A stretch of DNA of 64,000 nt from Diatrype stigma (Eukaryota; Ascomycota; Sordariomycetes; Xylariales; Diatrypaceae): assembly GCA_022225965.2 (NCBI GenBank), contig JAKJXP020000083.1, positions 154,187 through 218,186 of the forward strand, given 5' to 3'. This document shows positions 1-13,700 of the stretch, piece after piece. The notes under the pieces were generated by a model. It saw nothing but the letters and a program-made list of their open reading frames with translations. It was not told where the DNA came from and searched no databases. Made by a program: the position numbers and the translations under genes. Each line of letters opens with the position of its first letter. Position 1 is the stretch's first letter.

Positions 1-2127
1 CCATATGTGGAACTCGTACTGCCTGGACTTGATGTGTCTAGTTCTGCCATCGAAGGTCGGCAACCGGCTTGGGTCGAATCTCAAGATGATTTCGACGTAT
101 CGAGTTCATCTCGGGCTAAACAGCAAAATACCCCTCACCGTGAACCGCCTTCATCAGCCCGTTCCACTCCTACTGGGTCAGTCAGGCTTTCCCTCCCTAA
201 GAGAAAAGCGATCGAGACAACACCAGATCCTGTTCGTCCAAAGTCCGCAAAGCAGAGCTCGACACCACGACTTAGGCATGATGATTCTCAAATCCAGTTC
301 GCAGCTATCCAGTCTTCGCCAGCGCATAGCGCTCTTGACTCGCAGCATTTCACCGATCGGCAAAAAGAAGTACGCGAGCGGCAACGGGAGACGGCCGTTC
401 TGTTCCCTGAGATTCGGTCAAGCCCCGAGGGGGCCAGACAAGCCCAACGATCGCTTGAAAAGGCCCGTCAAGAACCGGAAATTAGTCCCAACAAGCAGGT
501 TCAAGCTTCGACACCAGAAGCAAAGCAGAGGTTTGAGGACTACGTCTCATCTACACCTACACCTCGCCGCGGACAAGCTACTATCCTAGATGACCACGAC
601 ATGGATGATGTTCCATCATCACCTCCAGCTCCAGATCCACGACGCAACCTTTTATCAGAAATGAAACCTCGGTCTCGGAGTGCCAGTATTCCTAACGAAT
701 ACCCTTTTGCGTCCTCACCTCCTGGTTCTCCTACACCCAACCATCGAGAACTTCCACATATCCAAGAGTCCCACGACCAGATCACTTCCAGTAATGTGTC
801 TCCAGATCGCTCAGACAGCCTGGCAGAGCCGACTGGTAATGATGCTACAGAGCCAAAGGTGGTAGTTACGGAGGCAACAAATGAATCACGCGAAATATTG
901 ACCCACCCAGAAGATGAAAAGCAACAAAACGGGCGTGTTGAAGAAGCAAAACCTGGCCGGCCAACGACGCCGCCCACGGCTCTTTTGCTAAGAGAAGCTC
1001 AGGAGACACCTAAACCCGACAATGACGTATGCATGGATACGCCTGCTAGCTCAGCCGAGCATATAGCACACGACTTCCGCAGTGCTCATAAGAAGCCGTC
1101 GGATGTGGGCGAAGACGAAGACCAAGCCCTTGCCGTGGATAACGATCGATCATTCGAACTTAGTGATGGGGAGGAACGGAGTATGGCACGTCTCATAGTT
1201 GAGTTGGACTCGAGGAAATGCGAGCCCATGCCTAGATATGGCACAGACTCTCCTGAGAAGCCACTTGGAAAACAGACAAAGACTGTCATAGATTGCATCA
1301 CTGTCGACACCGGTGATTCAAGACCATCCCAGGGAAAATCGAGGAAAACTCGCAGTGGCCGACCTTTATCACCTATCCTTCCATCATCACCAGCCGAGGG
1401 TAATGATTCTCAGCCGTCAGGTAGAAAAGCCAGAAAGAAGCGTAAGCGATCATCAGAGAAGGCCCAAGAACCTGGTGGCAAGAAAGCAAGGCATCGCAAG
1501 TTTATCGTTGCCGAGGATGCCGACGCAGTGCCCGACAGTCAAGTGCCAATGGTCCAAGACGATCCCGCTTCACAAGATACTGCGTCCTCCGCCGCCGACA
1601 TCGACGAAGCCCCAGAGAGGAGTGAGACAAGCGACGGCATGCTACCTACTCTGGCAGAGGAACCTACCAGGCAAGAACCCGAGGTAGAGGAAAGCAGATC
1701 TCCTAGATCTGACGGCAGTTTTGATTCAGAACGGGAGTCGGAAGCGGTACATATCCAGTTGTGGAATGAGGCTTCTCAAGAGACCTACGGTTCCAAATCC
1801 CCCGTCAGGGAAGCGCCATCATTACGCAACAGTCCAGAACAGAACGAGGATGAAGGCACGACGGAGATGGAAGTGCGGCAAGAGGACGTAGAAATGGCTG
1901 AAGCTGAAAGTTTACCCAAAGTCACAACGCTGCAACCTAGTCAAGATGTCCAGGACTCAGCGACACCCGAAAAATCTTCAATGGAGAAGATTATGGGTGC
2001 CCTCAAGTTAGGGCTGGACGAACTCCGAACAGCGACCCTGTCACGCGAAGAGGTCTACAAGATCGAGGACATGTTCATGGATATCAAGAGGGAGCTCTAC
2101 CAGGCCGAGAGCCGCGGCAGAACGTGA
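1..2127 (+). CDS. C-terminal part of a large Ser/Pro-rich nuclear protein, possibly Rif1-like (5' truncated by window)
   Basis: The reading frame is open from base 1 (codons CCA TAT GTG...) to a TGA at 2125-2127. The first Met-like codon is only a GTG, so the true start lies outside the window. About 708 residues are visible. They are mostly disordered, rich in Ser, Pro, Glu and Lys, with many SSP and TP sites (for example VPSSPP, ASSPPGSPTP, LPSSPAEG) and a basic stretch near 1420-1500 (RKARKKRKR) that looks like a nuclear localisation signal. The last ~45 residues form a predicted amphipathic helix (MEKIMGALKLGLDELR, then KIEDMFMDIKRELY). This disordered tail ending in a short conserved helix resembles the C-terminal region of fungal telomere-length regulator Rif1, but the diagnostic N-terminal HEAT repeats are outside the window and I see no clear RVxF PP1-docking site. 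The CDS is secure; the family name is tentative. Confidence 0.6.
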   Translation, partial: PYVELVLPGLDVSSSAIEGRQPAWVESQDDFDVSSSSRAKQQNTPHREPPSSARSTPTGSVRLSLPKRKAIETTPDPVRPKSAKQSSTPRLRHDDSQIQFAAIQSSPAHSALDSQHFTDRQKEVRERQRETAVLFPEIRSSPEGARQAQRSLEKARQEPEISPNKQVQASTPEAKQRFEDYVSSTPTPRRGQATILDDHDMDDVPSSPPAPDPRRNLLSEMKPRSRSASIPNEYPFASSPPGSPTPNHRELPHIQESHDQITSSNVSPDRSDSLAEPTGNDATEPKVVVTEATNESREILTHPEDEKQQNGRVEEAKPGRPTTPPTALLLREAQETPKPDNDVCMDTPASSAEHIAHDFRSAHKKPSDVGEDEDQALAVDNDRSFELSDGEERSMARLIVELDSRKCEPMPRYGTDSPEKPLGKQTKTVIDCITVDTGDSRPSQGKSRKTRSGRPLSPILPSSPAEGNDSQPSGRKARKKRKRSSEKAQEPGGKKARHRKFIVAEDADAVPDSQVPMVQDDPASQDTASSAADIDEAPERSETSDGMLPTLAEEPTRQEPEVEESRSPRSDGSFDSERESEAVHIQLWNEASQETYGSKSPVREAPSLRNSPEQNEDEGTTEMEVRQEDVEMAEAESLPKVTTLQPSQDVQDSATPEKSSMEKIMGALKLGLDELRTATLSREEVYKIEDMFMDIKRELYQAESRGRT

Positions 2128-5367
<3,240 letters not shown>

Positions 5368-6639
5368 CTGCTGAGAGATGGGGCGGAAATCCTGGAAAAG
5401 AACAGGAGTGCTAGGAATAGGGACATGCGTGGAGGGGACGAAGGAAAACGGACAGCGTTGGTTGGTTTACCAGAACGACGAGAACCGACGACGCCTAGCA
5501 CTAGTAGCAGGTTATGATGATTATGATCATGAAATGAGGGAACGCTTAGGGATAGACAGAGAGGGCTGTTTTCGGGTGCTAACTAAGTAAGTAGCATGGT
5601 GAAGAAAAAGAACTTCCTTCCTTTTACGTTACTCGGAGGCTACCAATTACGTTACTATGAGTGCAACAAAACCAGCAGAGCAAGGAACGAACGGGCGGAC
5701 GGATGGACGGAATGATCGTCAAGATGTCTGGTAGCTTTGTCTGAGGATAGGCGACGTTCTAACCTGAATTTATTGCTAGAGCAGCTTAGCAAGCCCCTGA
5801 CGTCTTTTCTTCTTCTTCTTCTCCTATTGCCAGACTGACTTTGGCCGTTGTCTCTCGGGCTCTGTCCATGATGGCTGACGTGCCGTGTAACCTCCGATCA
5901 GCGTCAACATGCAACTGGTGAACAAGTCATTGTGTGAATCTCACTCAGTACTAGTAAGAAATGACTGTTGCAATACGGAAATTCGCAAACGGAGAATCGC
6001 TGTGCTTATACCACGTTGATTAATGTATTATACTGAGGAGCTTCCCCATGGTTGTATTGCGTGGCAGCAGTAAAAGCCGTGAACATGATCGATTCCTAGT
6101 CTCATTACGCACTTTTTTGAAGCTCTGGTCGTCCGAATCTCATATACCCTTCTTAGGTGCATAGGTATGTATGTAGGTATGTATGTATCTCAATCATCAA
6201 GTACCAATATCGTGCGTCCGGGGTACGGATTGCCGGCATTGCAGGATATAGATAGCGCTGGAAGGGATGGAGGGAAGATTCCTTTACGATGCCTGTCTGG
6301 ACCCGAACCAGCACTTCACTGCCATACCAAAATCCTTTGCCTCTCCCGTTCTCTTGCCTTGTGTTTCGATGTGTATCATGTTTATGTCATGTCATAGGAC
6401 GGGTAAGCCGGTATCGGGTTTATATCCCCTTCTTGCTCCAACCCCAGTCCCCCATCCCCTTAAACTAAAGCCCCCTTGATATCAAATGAACGCCTGACGC
6501 TTGTACGTACGGTGATGCATTGGGTAATAATTATATAGGGGTAGAGCAGATACGTGTCGAGGAACCGAGGGCAGAGCAAAGAAGCGTTGGATATTCGTCC
6601 ATCCTCGCCTTCGCCCCCATTTTTTATTATTCTATATCG
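5368..6639. other. Convergent 3' intergenic region
   Basis: This lies between the 3' ends of the epimerase (+) and HYPK-like (-) genes. Short open frames occur (for example 5378-5590 and 6167-6397), but they lack recognisable motifs or splice support. A GTAT/GTATGTA-rich stretch lies near 6165-6190. No gene is supported. Confidence 0.5.
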
Positions 6640-7133
6640 TTATGAAACGGCAATGAAAGCCTTAATCGCCTTCACCGCATCCCCTTCGTTTGCCTTGAGC
6701 AGTTCGGTGGCTTTCGGTTTCGTGAGATCCAACTCGTCGACCTGTTGCACCATTGTTGTCACCATCGTTAGCACACCTCGACTATTATATTAGACGAGTA
6801 GTTTCCCCCCCTACACATCAACCTCCTTCCTCCATTCTTATCCTCCTCTGAACTTACCAGTAGCGCCACGTCCGCAGCGTCGACCTTGACCTTGCGCACG
6901 TCCTTCTTGTCGGCGGCGCCGCCGGCACCCCCCAGGTTCTTCATGGCCTTGCTGACGGCGTCCTGGTCGACGGCGGCGCTGCCGCTGTCGTCGCCCCGCG
7001 CGTCGAGGCTAGCGAGCGCGGCGGCGGCCTTGCGGTCCTCGGCCGACTTGGCCGTCGCCTGGACGTCCTCCTCCGCGTCGCCGGCCGTCGTCGCGCCCTC
7101 GTGGACCGTCTTGGGCTGGGGCTCCTCGGCCAT
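6640..7133 (-). CDS. HYPK/NAC-alpha-type UBA domain protein
   Basis: The model is complement(join(6640..6741, 6858..7133)), 125 residues. The intron is 116 nt with donor GTAAGT and acceptor CAACAG. The join is exact: ...ADVALL then VDELDLTKPK, whereas reading through the intron destroys the domain. The N-terminal half is low-complexity and acidic. A central KKDVRKVKV segment precedes a C-terminal UBA-like helix bundle (DELDLTKPKATELLKANEGD). This is the arrangement of Huntingtin-interacting protein K, which binds the NatA N-terminal acetyltransferase at the ribosome, and of the UBA of nascent polypeptide-associated complex alpha. The protein is far too short for NAC-alpha and has no NAC domain, so HYPK is the better match. 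It is divergently arranged with the DAHP synthase gene 704 bp away. Role in co-translational acetylation is inferred from family. Confidence 0.8.
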
Positions 7134-7837
7134 GGTTGGGGAGAAGACTGGTAAGTGGTCTAGGTCCTGTGGTTTTGTTTGCGGGTAGGTATGTGTGCAG
7201 TTAAATCGCCGTGTATTTCAACAGTGATGCCGCCCTGTTGTAATGTAGTTAGGTAGGTAGTAAGTACCTCCCTTAGTTCGTATGCTCCAGCTATGATGCT
7301 ATAATTATGAAATCATGGAAGTTCAAAAAAGTTGACGAATGCTAGGTGGGGCTTCATGGCGGGGTAATTCCGTACGGTCGTACACTTAGTGCATCGAACC
7401 AGGGGGTCCATGTAAGTTATCAAGGTTATGCAACTCTAAACGCGCTCTAAAGTAATCTACGTTCCAAATGCGGTAACTTCTTAGCAACTCAAAAGTTAAA
7501 ACTGGCCTTATTCGTCTTAATAAGTGAGCAGGCACTGTACCTGGCCCCTGGGTGATCAATTCGTACATACACGCCCTTTGACTCATTTCCTAGCGGGCTT
7601 GACGAAACATCTTTATCTTTATAAGTGCAGTCAGTGGTTGTTGGAGCTTCAGGTTCCTTCATACGTCCGCCCCTTTTCCGCCAAAATATTATTTCTTAAA
7701 CCTTTCCTCGCTCACGTTGGTTAGGTGAGACGGGACACATACGAAGTTCTTGGATTCTCTTTGGGCCTTGTGTCAGCGCACCCCTCACTCGCCTCCCTCT
7801 CCCTAGCAATATACTTTACCCACCTACCTACTTAACA
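7134..7837. promoter_or_regulatory. Divergent intergenic region between HYPK-like and DAHP synthase genes
   Basis: These 704 bp separate two start codons facing away from each other and must hold both promoters. Visible features are GTAGGTAGGTAG words near 7250 and a C/T-rich leader ending in CCTACCTACTTAACA directly before the DAHP synthase ATG. No specific operator could be named. Confidence 0.5.
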
Positions 7838-9643
7838 ATGGCCGGCTCCCCAGCCACCAACGGCGGCACCGGCACCGGCACCGGCACCGGCGACTGGACG
7901 CCGGGCTCGTGGCGGTCGCGACCGATCCGGCAGTGCCCGACGTACCCGGGGTCGGCGGCGGAAGCGGAAGCGGGGCTGCGGCGGGCGACGGCGGAGCTGG
8001 GGCAGCTGCCGCCGCTGGTGCACGCGCGGGAGGTGGAGCGGCTGAAGGCGAGCCTGCGGGACGTGGCGCGGGGCGAGGCCTTCCTGCTGCAGGGGGGCGA
8101 CTGCGCCGAGCTGTTCGACTACTGCCGCGCCGACGCCATCGAGTCCAAGGTCAAGCTGCTGCTGCAGATGAGCCTCGTGCTCGTCTGGGGCGCCGACCGC
8201 CGCGTCGTCCGCATCGCCCGCCTCGCCGGCCAGTACGCCAAGCCCCGCTCCAGCCCCTCCGAGGTCGTCACCCTGCCCGGAACCGGCGAGAAGCGCGAGG
8301 TCCCGTCCTTCCGCGGCGATATCCTGAATGGGTTCCGCCTGGAGGATCGGGAGCTCGATCCGCAGAGGCTTGTTAAGTACGTGTTTGTGCTGTGTTGTGT
8401 TGTGCTATCTATCTTTATGCACCGGATCTTGCCGAAGAACCGACTTTTACCCCTATTTACAAAAAAGGGAAACAACATATTTGATATGCAAATGACAGAC
8501 ACTGAAACTAGCATAACTAACTTCCTCCGCAGGGCGTACAACCACTCGGCGGCGACGCTGAACTACGTGCGGGCGGCGCTCGCAGCCGGGCTCGCGGACC
8601 TGCACCGGCCGCTAGACTGGAGCCTGGGCCACGTCAACGACCCGGCGCTCAAGGCCAAGTACACCGAGGCGGTGCGGTTCCTGCGCGACATGCTGCGCTT
8701 CATGCACACCATCGGCGCCGACCGGAGCCCCAAGCTTGACACCGTCGACCTGTACACGAGCCACGAGGGCTTGCTGCTGGAGTACGAGCAGAGCCTGACG
8801 CGGCTGATGGAGAACCCGACGCCTTACCACTCCGCTTTGGATACTACTACCACTACTACTGCTACTAACGACAATAATGACAAAAATCATGATAATGAGA
8901 ACGGGAGCAGGAACGGGGGTGGGGTTGCCGGTGCTGGTATCAGTGGGGGCAAGCGCACCGAGTACTACGACACATCGGCGCACTTCCTCTGGATCGGCGA
9001 CCGGACGCGGCAGCTAGACGGCGCGCACGTGGAGTTCTTCCGGGGCGTCGCGAACCCGATCGGGGTCAAGGTGGGGCCGACGACGACGACCTCGGACCTG
9101 CTGGGCCTGCTGCGGGCGCTCAACCCCTCGCGCGAGCCGGGCAAGGTGACGCTGATCACGCGGTACGGGGCGAGCCGGGTCGGCGAGCTGCTTCCCGCGC
9201 ACGTGGCGGCGGTCGAGGCGAGCGAGTTCGGCTCCCGCAGCGGCGGCGAAGGCGGCGGAGGAGGGATCGTGGTGTGGCAGTGCGACCCGATGCACGGCAA
9301 CACGCGGACGACGGCCGAGGGGATCAAGACGCGGCGGTTCGGCGACATCCTGGCGGAGCTGCGCGAGACGCTGGCGGTGCACGCGCGCCTGGGCACGTAC
9401 CTCGGCGGCGTGCACCTCGAGCTGACGGGCGACGCCGTCACCGAGTGCACCGGCGGCAGCGGCGGGCCCGACGACGCCGACCTCAGCACCAACTACACCT
9501 CCTTCTGCGACCCCCGCCTCAACGAGAAGCAGGCCCTCGAGCTCGCCTTCCTCATCGCCGACCACTACCGCCAGCAGCGCGGCGAGGGCGAGGGCGAGGG
9601 CGAGGGCGGGGATAAAGGTGGTGTCGCACCGCCGGCGGAGTAG
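7838..9643 (+). CDS. 3-deoxy-7-phosphoheptulonate (DAHP) synthase, class II
   Basis: The model is join(7838..8376, 8533..9643), 549 residues. It catalyses condensation of phosphoenolpyruvate with erythrose-4-phosphate, the first step of aromatic amino-acid synthesis. Class II hallmarks are all present: QGGDCAELFDYC with the metal-binding Cys near residue 89, AKPRSSP, FRGDILNGF, SAATLNYVRA, SHEGLLLEYE, RTRQLDGAHVEFFRGVANP, CDPMHGNT with the metal His, GVHLELTGDAVTECTGG with the metal Glu, and DPRLNEKQALELAF with the metal Asp. The intron runs from GTACGT to CCGCAG and restores VKAYNHSAATLN across the junction. It is 156 nt, a multiple of three, with no in-frame stop. Oddities are a GT repeat near the N-terminus, a Thr/Asn/Gly-rich insert at about residues 282-319, and a GEGEGEG tail. 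Neurospora aro-8 is a known fungal class II relative; orthology is inferred. Confidence 0.95.
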   Translation: MAGSPATNGGTGTGTGTGDWTPGSWRSRPIRQCPTYPGSAAEAEAGLRRATAELGQLPPLVHAREVERLKASLRDVARGEAFLLQGGDCAELFDYCRADAIESKVKLLLQMSLVLVWGADRRVVRIARLAGQYAKPRSSPSEVVTLPGTGEKREVPSFRGDILNGFRLEDRELDPQRLVKYVFVLCCVVLSIFMHRILPKNRLLPLFTKKGNNIFDMQMTDTETSITNFLRRAYNHSAATLNYVRAALAAGLADLHRPLDWSLGHVNDPALKAKYTEAVRFLRDMLRFMHTIGADRSPKLDTVDLYTSHEGLLLEYEQSLTRLMENPTPYHSALDTTTTTTATNDNNDKNHDNENGSRNGGGVAGAGISGGKRTEYYDTSAHFLWIGDRTRQLDGAHVEFFRGVANPIGVKVGPTTTTSDLLGLLRALNPSREPGKVTLITRYGASRVGELLPAHVAAVEASEFGSRSGGEGGGGGIVVWQCDPMHGNTRTTAEGIKTRRFGDILAELRETLAVHARLGTYLGGVHLELTGDAVTECTGGSGGPDDADLSTNYTSFCDPRLNEKQALELAFLIADHYRQQRGEGEGEGEGGDKGGVAPPAE

Positions 9644-10769
9644 GCATTACCTACGGCAGTAGAGCAGTGGCGGTGGCAACAACGATACCTAGTAGAAGCA
9701 GTAGAAGAAAACGAATCTCTGGAAAAGAGACGTCGAAAATGTTATGTACAATATAGAACCTAGGTAGGCAGTACAGAGACTCGAGAGGGGTATAGAGTCT
9801 GCGGTTTTCAGCCGTTTTGTTATGAGTTAAGAAGCACACGAATGAAAATCTAAGACAGAAAAGTCAAATCACGAGAGAAAGGTCTATCAAAACGTTATGA
9901 ACTTGTGTGGTATTCAATATATAGTATAAGTCGTCGTAATTCTGAAGGCGAGGCGAGGCGGTGCTACGATGGCTCTCACTCATCCTATTCCTTCCTTGTT
10001 GATGGGGCGATAGAAGCTGTAACTCCCGCTCGTGCATCCGGCTTTTATGTACACACACGCGCACACGACACACACAACCAGTCTAGAGTTTTTTGCACAC
10101 AAATCTGTGGCGAGGGAAACCCTCTGTCCCCTCCCCCGTGCCCATGCATTACTAGTAAGTATAGCTTTCCATCCGCCACACCTGCCGCCCGCCAACCACC
10201 GTGCCCCCCAATCCTCCAAGCTCCATCCTCGATGAACCTCGATCCTCTTCCCTATTGATAGCCGATAGCAATGCATGCCTCCCTTCCCGCTTCCCGCTCC
10301 TCTACCCCCTCCTCGACGCTGTGAGGAAAGGGGGGGACCGCCGCCCCCCTCCCTCGATCCGAGAAAAGCAAAAAGCAAGCAAAGTTATAAGCAAGTATAA
10401 ACAACCCGCCAAACCTTGCCTTCTTTCCCCGGCAACGCCTTTCCAAGAAAAAATAGACCAAAAATGAAGAGAAAGGAAGGGAAAAAAGAAAGAGAAGAAA
10501 GAAGTCTACAAATGCATAGATATAGATGCACCGTCGTATGATATCATCAAATGTGGCCCCTTATGATACAAGCAAGACCTTTCATAAACCCCAACGCGAA
10601 GGCTTTTTTTGGGCGCCCCCTTCTCCGAATGCGAAGGGAAGGAAGAAGCAAAGATGAGGAGAGAATGAAAAAGCAAGAGCAGCCCGTTCGGTTACCCCAA
10701 GACCAGGGGATCAAATACCGCCCAAAAAAACGCACCATCTATAACCATGGCACCCCCCCTATGTGGAAC
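9644..10769. other. Convergent 3' intergenic region
   Basis: The DNA lies between the DAHP synthase (+) and histidine kinase (-) stop codons. It is C/T-rich around 10100-10340 and A/G-rich around 10370-10690, as expected of 3' UTRs. Small open frames on both strands have no recognisable domain. No gene is supported. Confidence 0.5.
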
Positions 10770-13700
10770 CTATGTGGAACCCCTGAGGTCCATCTCTAAT
10801 CTTTCCACGTTCTCTTCCGTTAACGAATCCCCTTCTGGCTGCTGTAGTGGCATAGACGAGGCCTTCGCTATAGTGTTGCCCTCGGCCGCGTCCATGAGCT
10901 TGTCATCCCTGAGCTGTATCGCGAGCTCGTTGGAGTCCAGCTGTCGGTTTTGCTGTGAGTATGGGAACGTGCTCATATCGTGTGAGCCGTTTCTCGCTAG
11001 AGGTCTAGGCGTGAGCAGGTTGAGACGATCGTCCGCCTGGTGGTCTATATCACCCGCATTGGAGCGATCCTCCGGAGTCTCGGTAGCCGTGTCGAGATCG
11101 ACCCCGAAAGTCGGTATCTCGGAGCTGGAACAGTGCTCAGCAGATTCGGAACAATCTGATGCTGACACTTTCGTGGATTCTCTAGACGGAGCAGGCCGGC
11201 GGCCGATCTTACTCCATCTCACCAACATCTTCTCCAGTATCCTACTCTTTACCGGTTTGGCCAGATAGTCGTCCATGCCTGCTTTCTTACACTTTTCTCT
11301 ATCTCCTTGGATAGCCGAGGCCGTCATGGCCAGGATAGGAACATCGTTTACGTATGATTTGTACGGCACGTGATGCCGTAGTATGTGTGTGCATTTGTAC
11401 CCATCAATCACGGGCATTTGGACGTCCATGAGGATGATATCGGGCTTGGGCGACTTGCCCGCACGACAGGATTGGAGGTAGTCGAGCGCCTCTCTTCCAT
11501 TCCACGCTGCGGAAACATTGAAACCCAACTTCTTGATGGTTTTGGTCGCAATCTGTTGGTTGATGGCACTGAAGGTAGCTTAGCATGGTAAGTGTATGGA
11601 GGCTTCTGGGAAACTTACTTGTCTTCCACCACGAGAATATGGAGCTTGGATCGCTCAGAAATAGGCAAATCGTCCGGAGCCACTGAGGGCTGTGGGGATA
11701 TACTGAGTGACCTCCGAGGCCGAGGAGCCATCAACCTATCTGTATTGAGATTGAGCATCTCGACAGGGACAGGCGGTGTGTTGATTACATGTTCGAATTC
11801 GGAACTATTGCATGAGACGCTCATTTCTGATCGGAGACGGTCGGGCAGAAGCCCGTTCTCGCTGGGCGAAGTTGCTTGTGGACTATGAGGCTTGTGGAAC
11901 GGAATCCAGAAGGTCGCGGTCGTGCCGTTGTTGATCGAAGACTTCAGCTCGATTCTTCCATGCATGAGGTCGAGTAGATTCTTCGATATGGTCAGGCCGA
12001 GTCCCGTCCCTCCATATTTTCGAGCTGTCGAAGGGTCGCCCTGGCTGAATGGCTGGAACAGCTTCCTGAGGACATCCTCTTCGATACCAATACCGGTGTC
12101 CTCTATCACAAACTTGATCTCAATCGTATCATTCGTCTCTTTCTCCTTCCACACCGAGAAGTTTACGTGACCATTGCTAGTGAACTTGATACTATTCGTG
12201 AGCAAATTGGTAATGATCTGCCGTACTCGGCCGGGATCTCCGAGGACAACAAGGCCGTTCGCGATATCCGATGATGTGTCAGATCGGAATGCCAGGTTTT
12301 TCCTTTGGGCTGCAAAACTCAACATCTTGGCGACATCCTGTACCACTACCGAGAGCGAAAACTGAACCTCCTCGATGTCAAGCCTTCCAGACTCCACCTT
12401 GGAAAAATCTAGGATGTCGTTGATAACCGTCAAAAGCGCATTCGCTGACCGGATGATGTTCTCCGCATACTCCCGCTGCTCGTCATCTAGCGGTAAGTCG
12501 GTAAGAAGCTCCGCCATTCCAATCACTCCGGTGATCGGGGTTCGAATCTCGTGGGACATCTGGGCATGTCAGCAACAGGTTACATAACAAGGGTACGGTA
12601 TAACATACGTTGGCTAGAAATTGGCTCTTCAAACGACTGGCTTCCTTCGCTGCCGCTTCGTTGGCCACTAGCTGTCGTTTTTCTTTGGCTTGCACCTTGA
12701 GATCCTTCTCCTTAGCCTTTAGTTCGGAAACGTCCATGATTATGCCAATGACCCCGACAACATCAGGTGCTGCAGGCTGATTGTTTAGTGTCTTCTCTTC
12801 CAGCATGGGAAGAAACCTGGTGCGGAAAGACCGTTCATCTACACTTCGGTTAGCATCTTTACTGTTCCCGCTAATGCGGTTTCGTTGGAACAAAACTCAC
12901 TTATATCGTGCTCAAGAACGGTACCTCCTGGTTCTTTGCCGGAGAGCAATTCGTTAACCGGCGTCAGGAAGCCCGGCACGTCACTTTGTGGCAACTGAAG
13001 ATTCAAGTCGTTGAAGACGTGGTCGACATCTAGTCCAATGTAGCGTTGCAAATCCCCGCGGGACTCGTTGGGAGTGCAGTCATTTTCCCCGTCCATGATT
13101 AGTGCCCCCTCCAGCATGGTTACCTTACGTTCCCGGTCAACGGAGAAGATGGTTGTCTGCGCGTGTCTGAGAACTTGCTGGAGCTCGTCCCGAGTTCGTT
13201 TTGCGTCCACCTTCGCCTCGAGTGTCTCGTGCACGTCGGTGCAGGTGCCGAACCACTTCTCTATCTTGCCAGTACGCTTATTCTTCAGAGGCAAAGCTCT
13301 TCCTAACATCCACCTCCATTCCCCTTCTTTACTCAGACAACGATACTCAGTCGCGTACGGATCCCCCGTCTCCAAGCAGTGTTTCCATCTTCGCTCGGTT
13401 TCTGGCATATCATCCGGGTGGAAGGGGTGCTTCCAACCCAAGCCTAACGATTCTTCTGGCAGCAAGCCGGTGTAGTCATACCATCTGTTGTTAAAGAAGT
13501 CATGCATACCGTCAGGGGCCGTCGTCCATACCATCTGCGGCATAGTGTCGCATATGAGCCTAAACCTCTCATCGTCTGCTTCTTTTATTTGGGTGATTTC
13601 CTGGGTCAAGTGCGTTACATCTCGGCAGGTGATCACCCCTGCGATGAACTCGCCAGTTTCATCGTCCGTGATAACTTCTCCGAGGATATCGTACACCTTT

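Noticed and set aside
11404..11591. Extra open frames around the last histidine kinase intron
   Set aside because: They are shadows of the receiver-domain exon; the GTAAGT/CTTCAG splice reconstitutes the conserved VVEDNAINQQ motif.
12528..12550. tRNA-like B-box word (GGGTTCGAATCTC)
   Set aside because: It lies inside the histidine kinase H-box coding sequence and no cloverleaf could be drawn around it.
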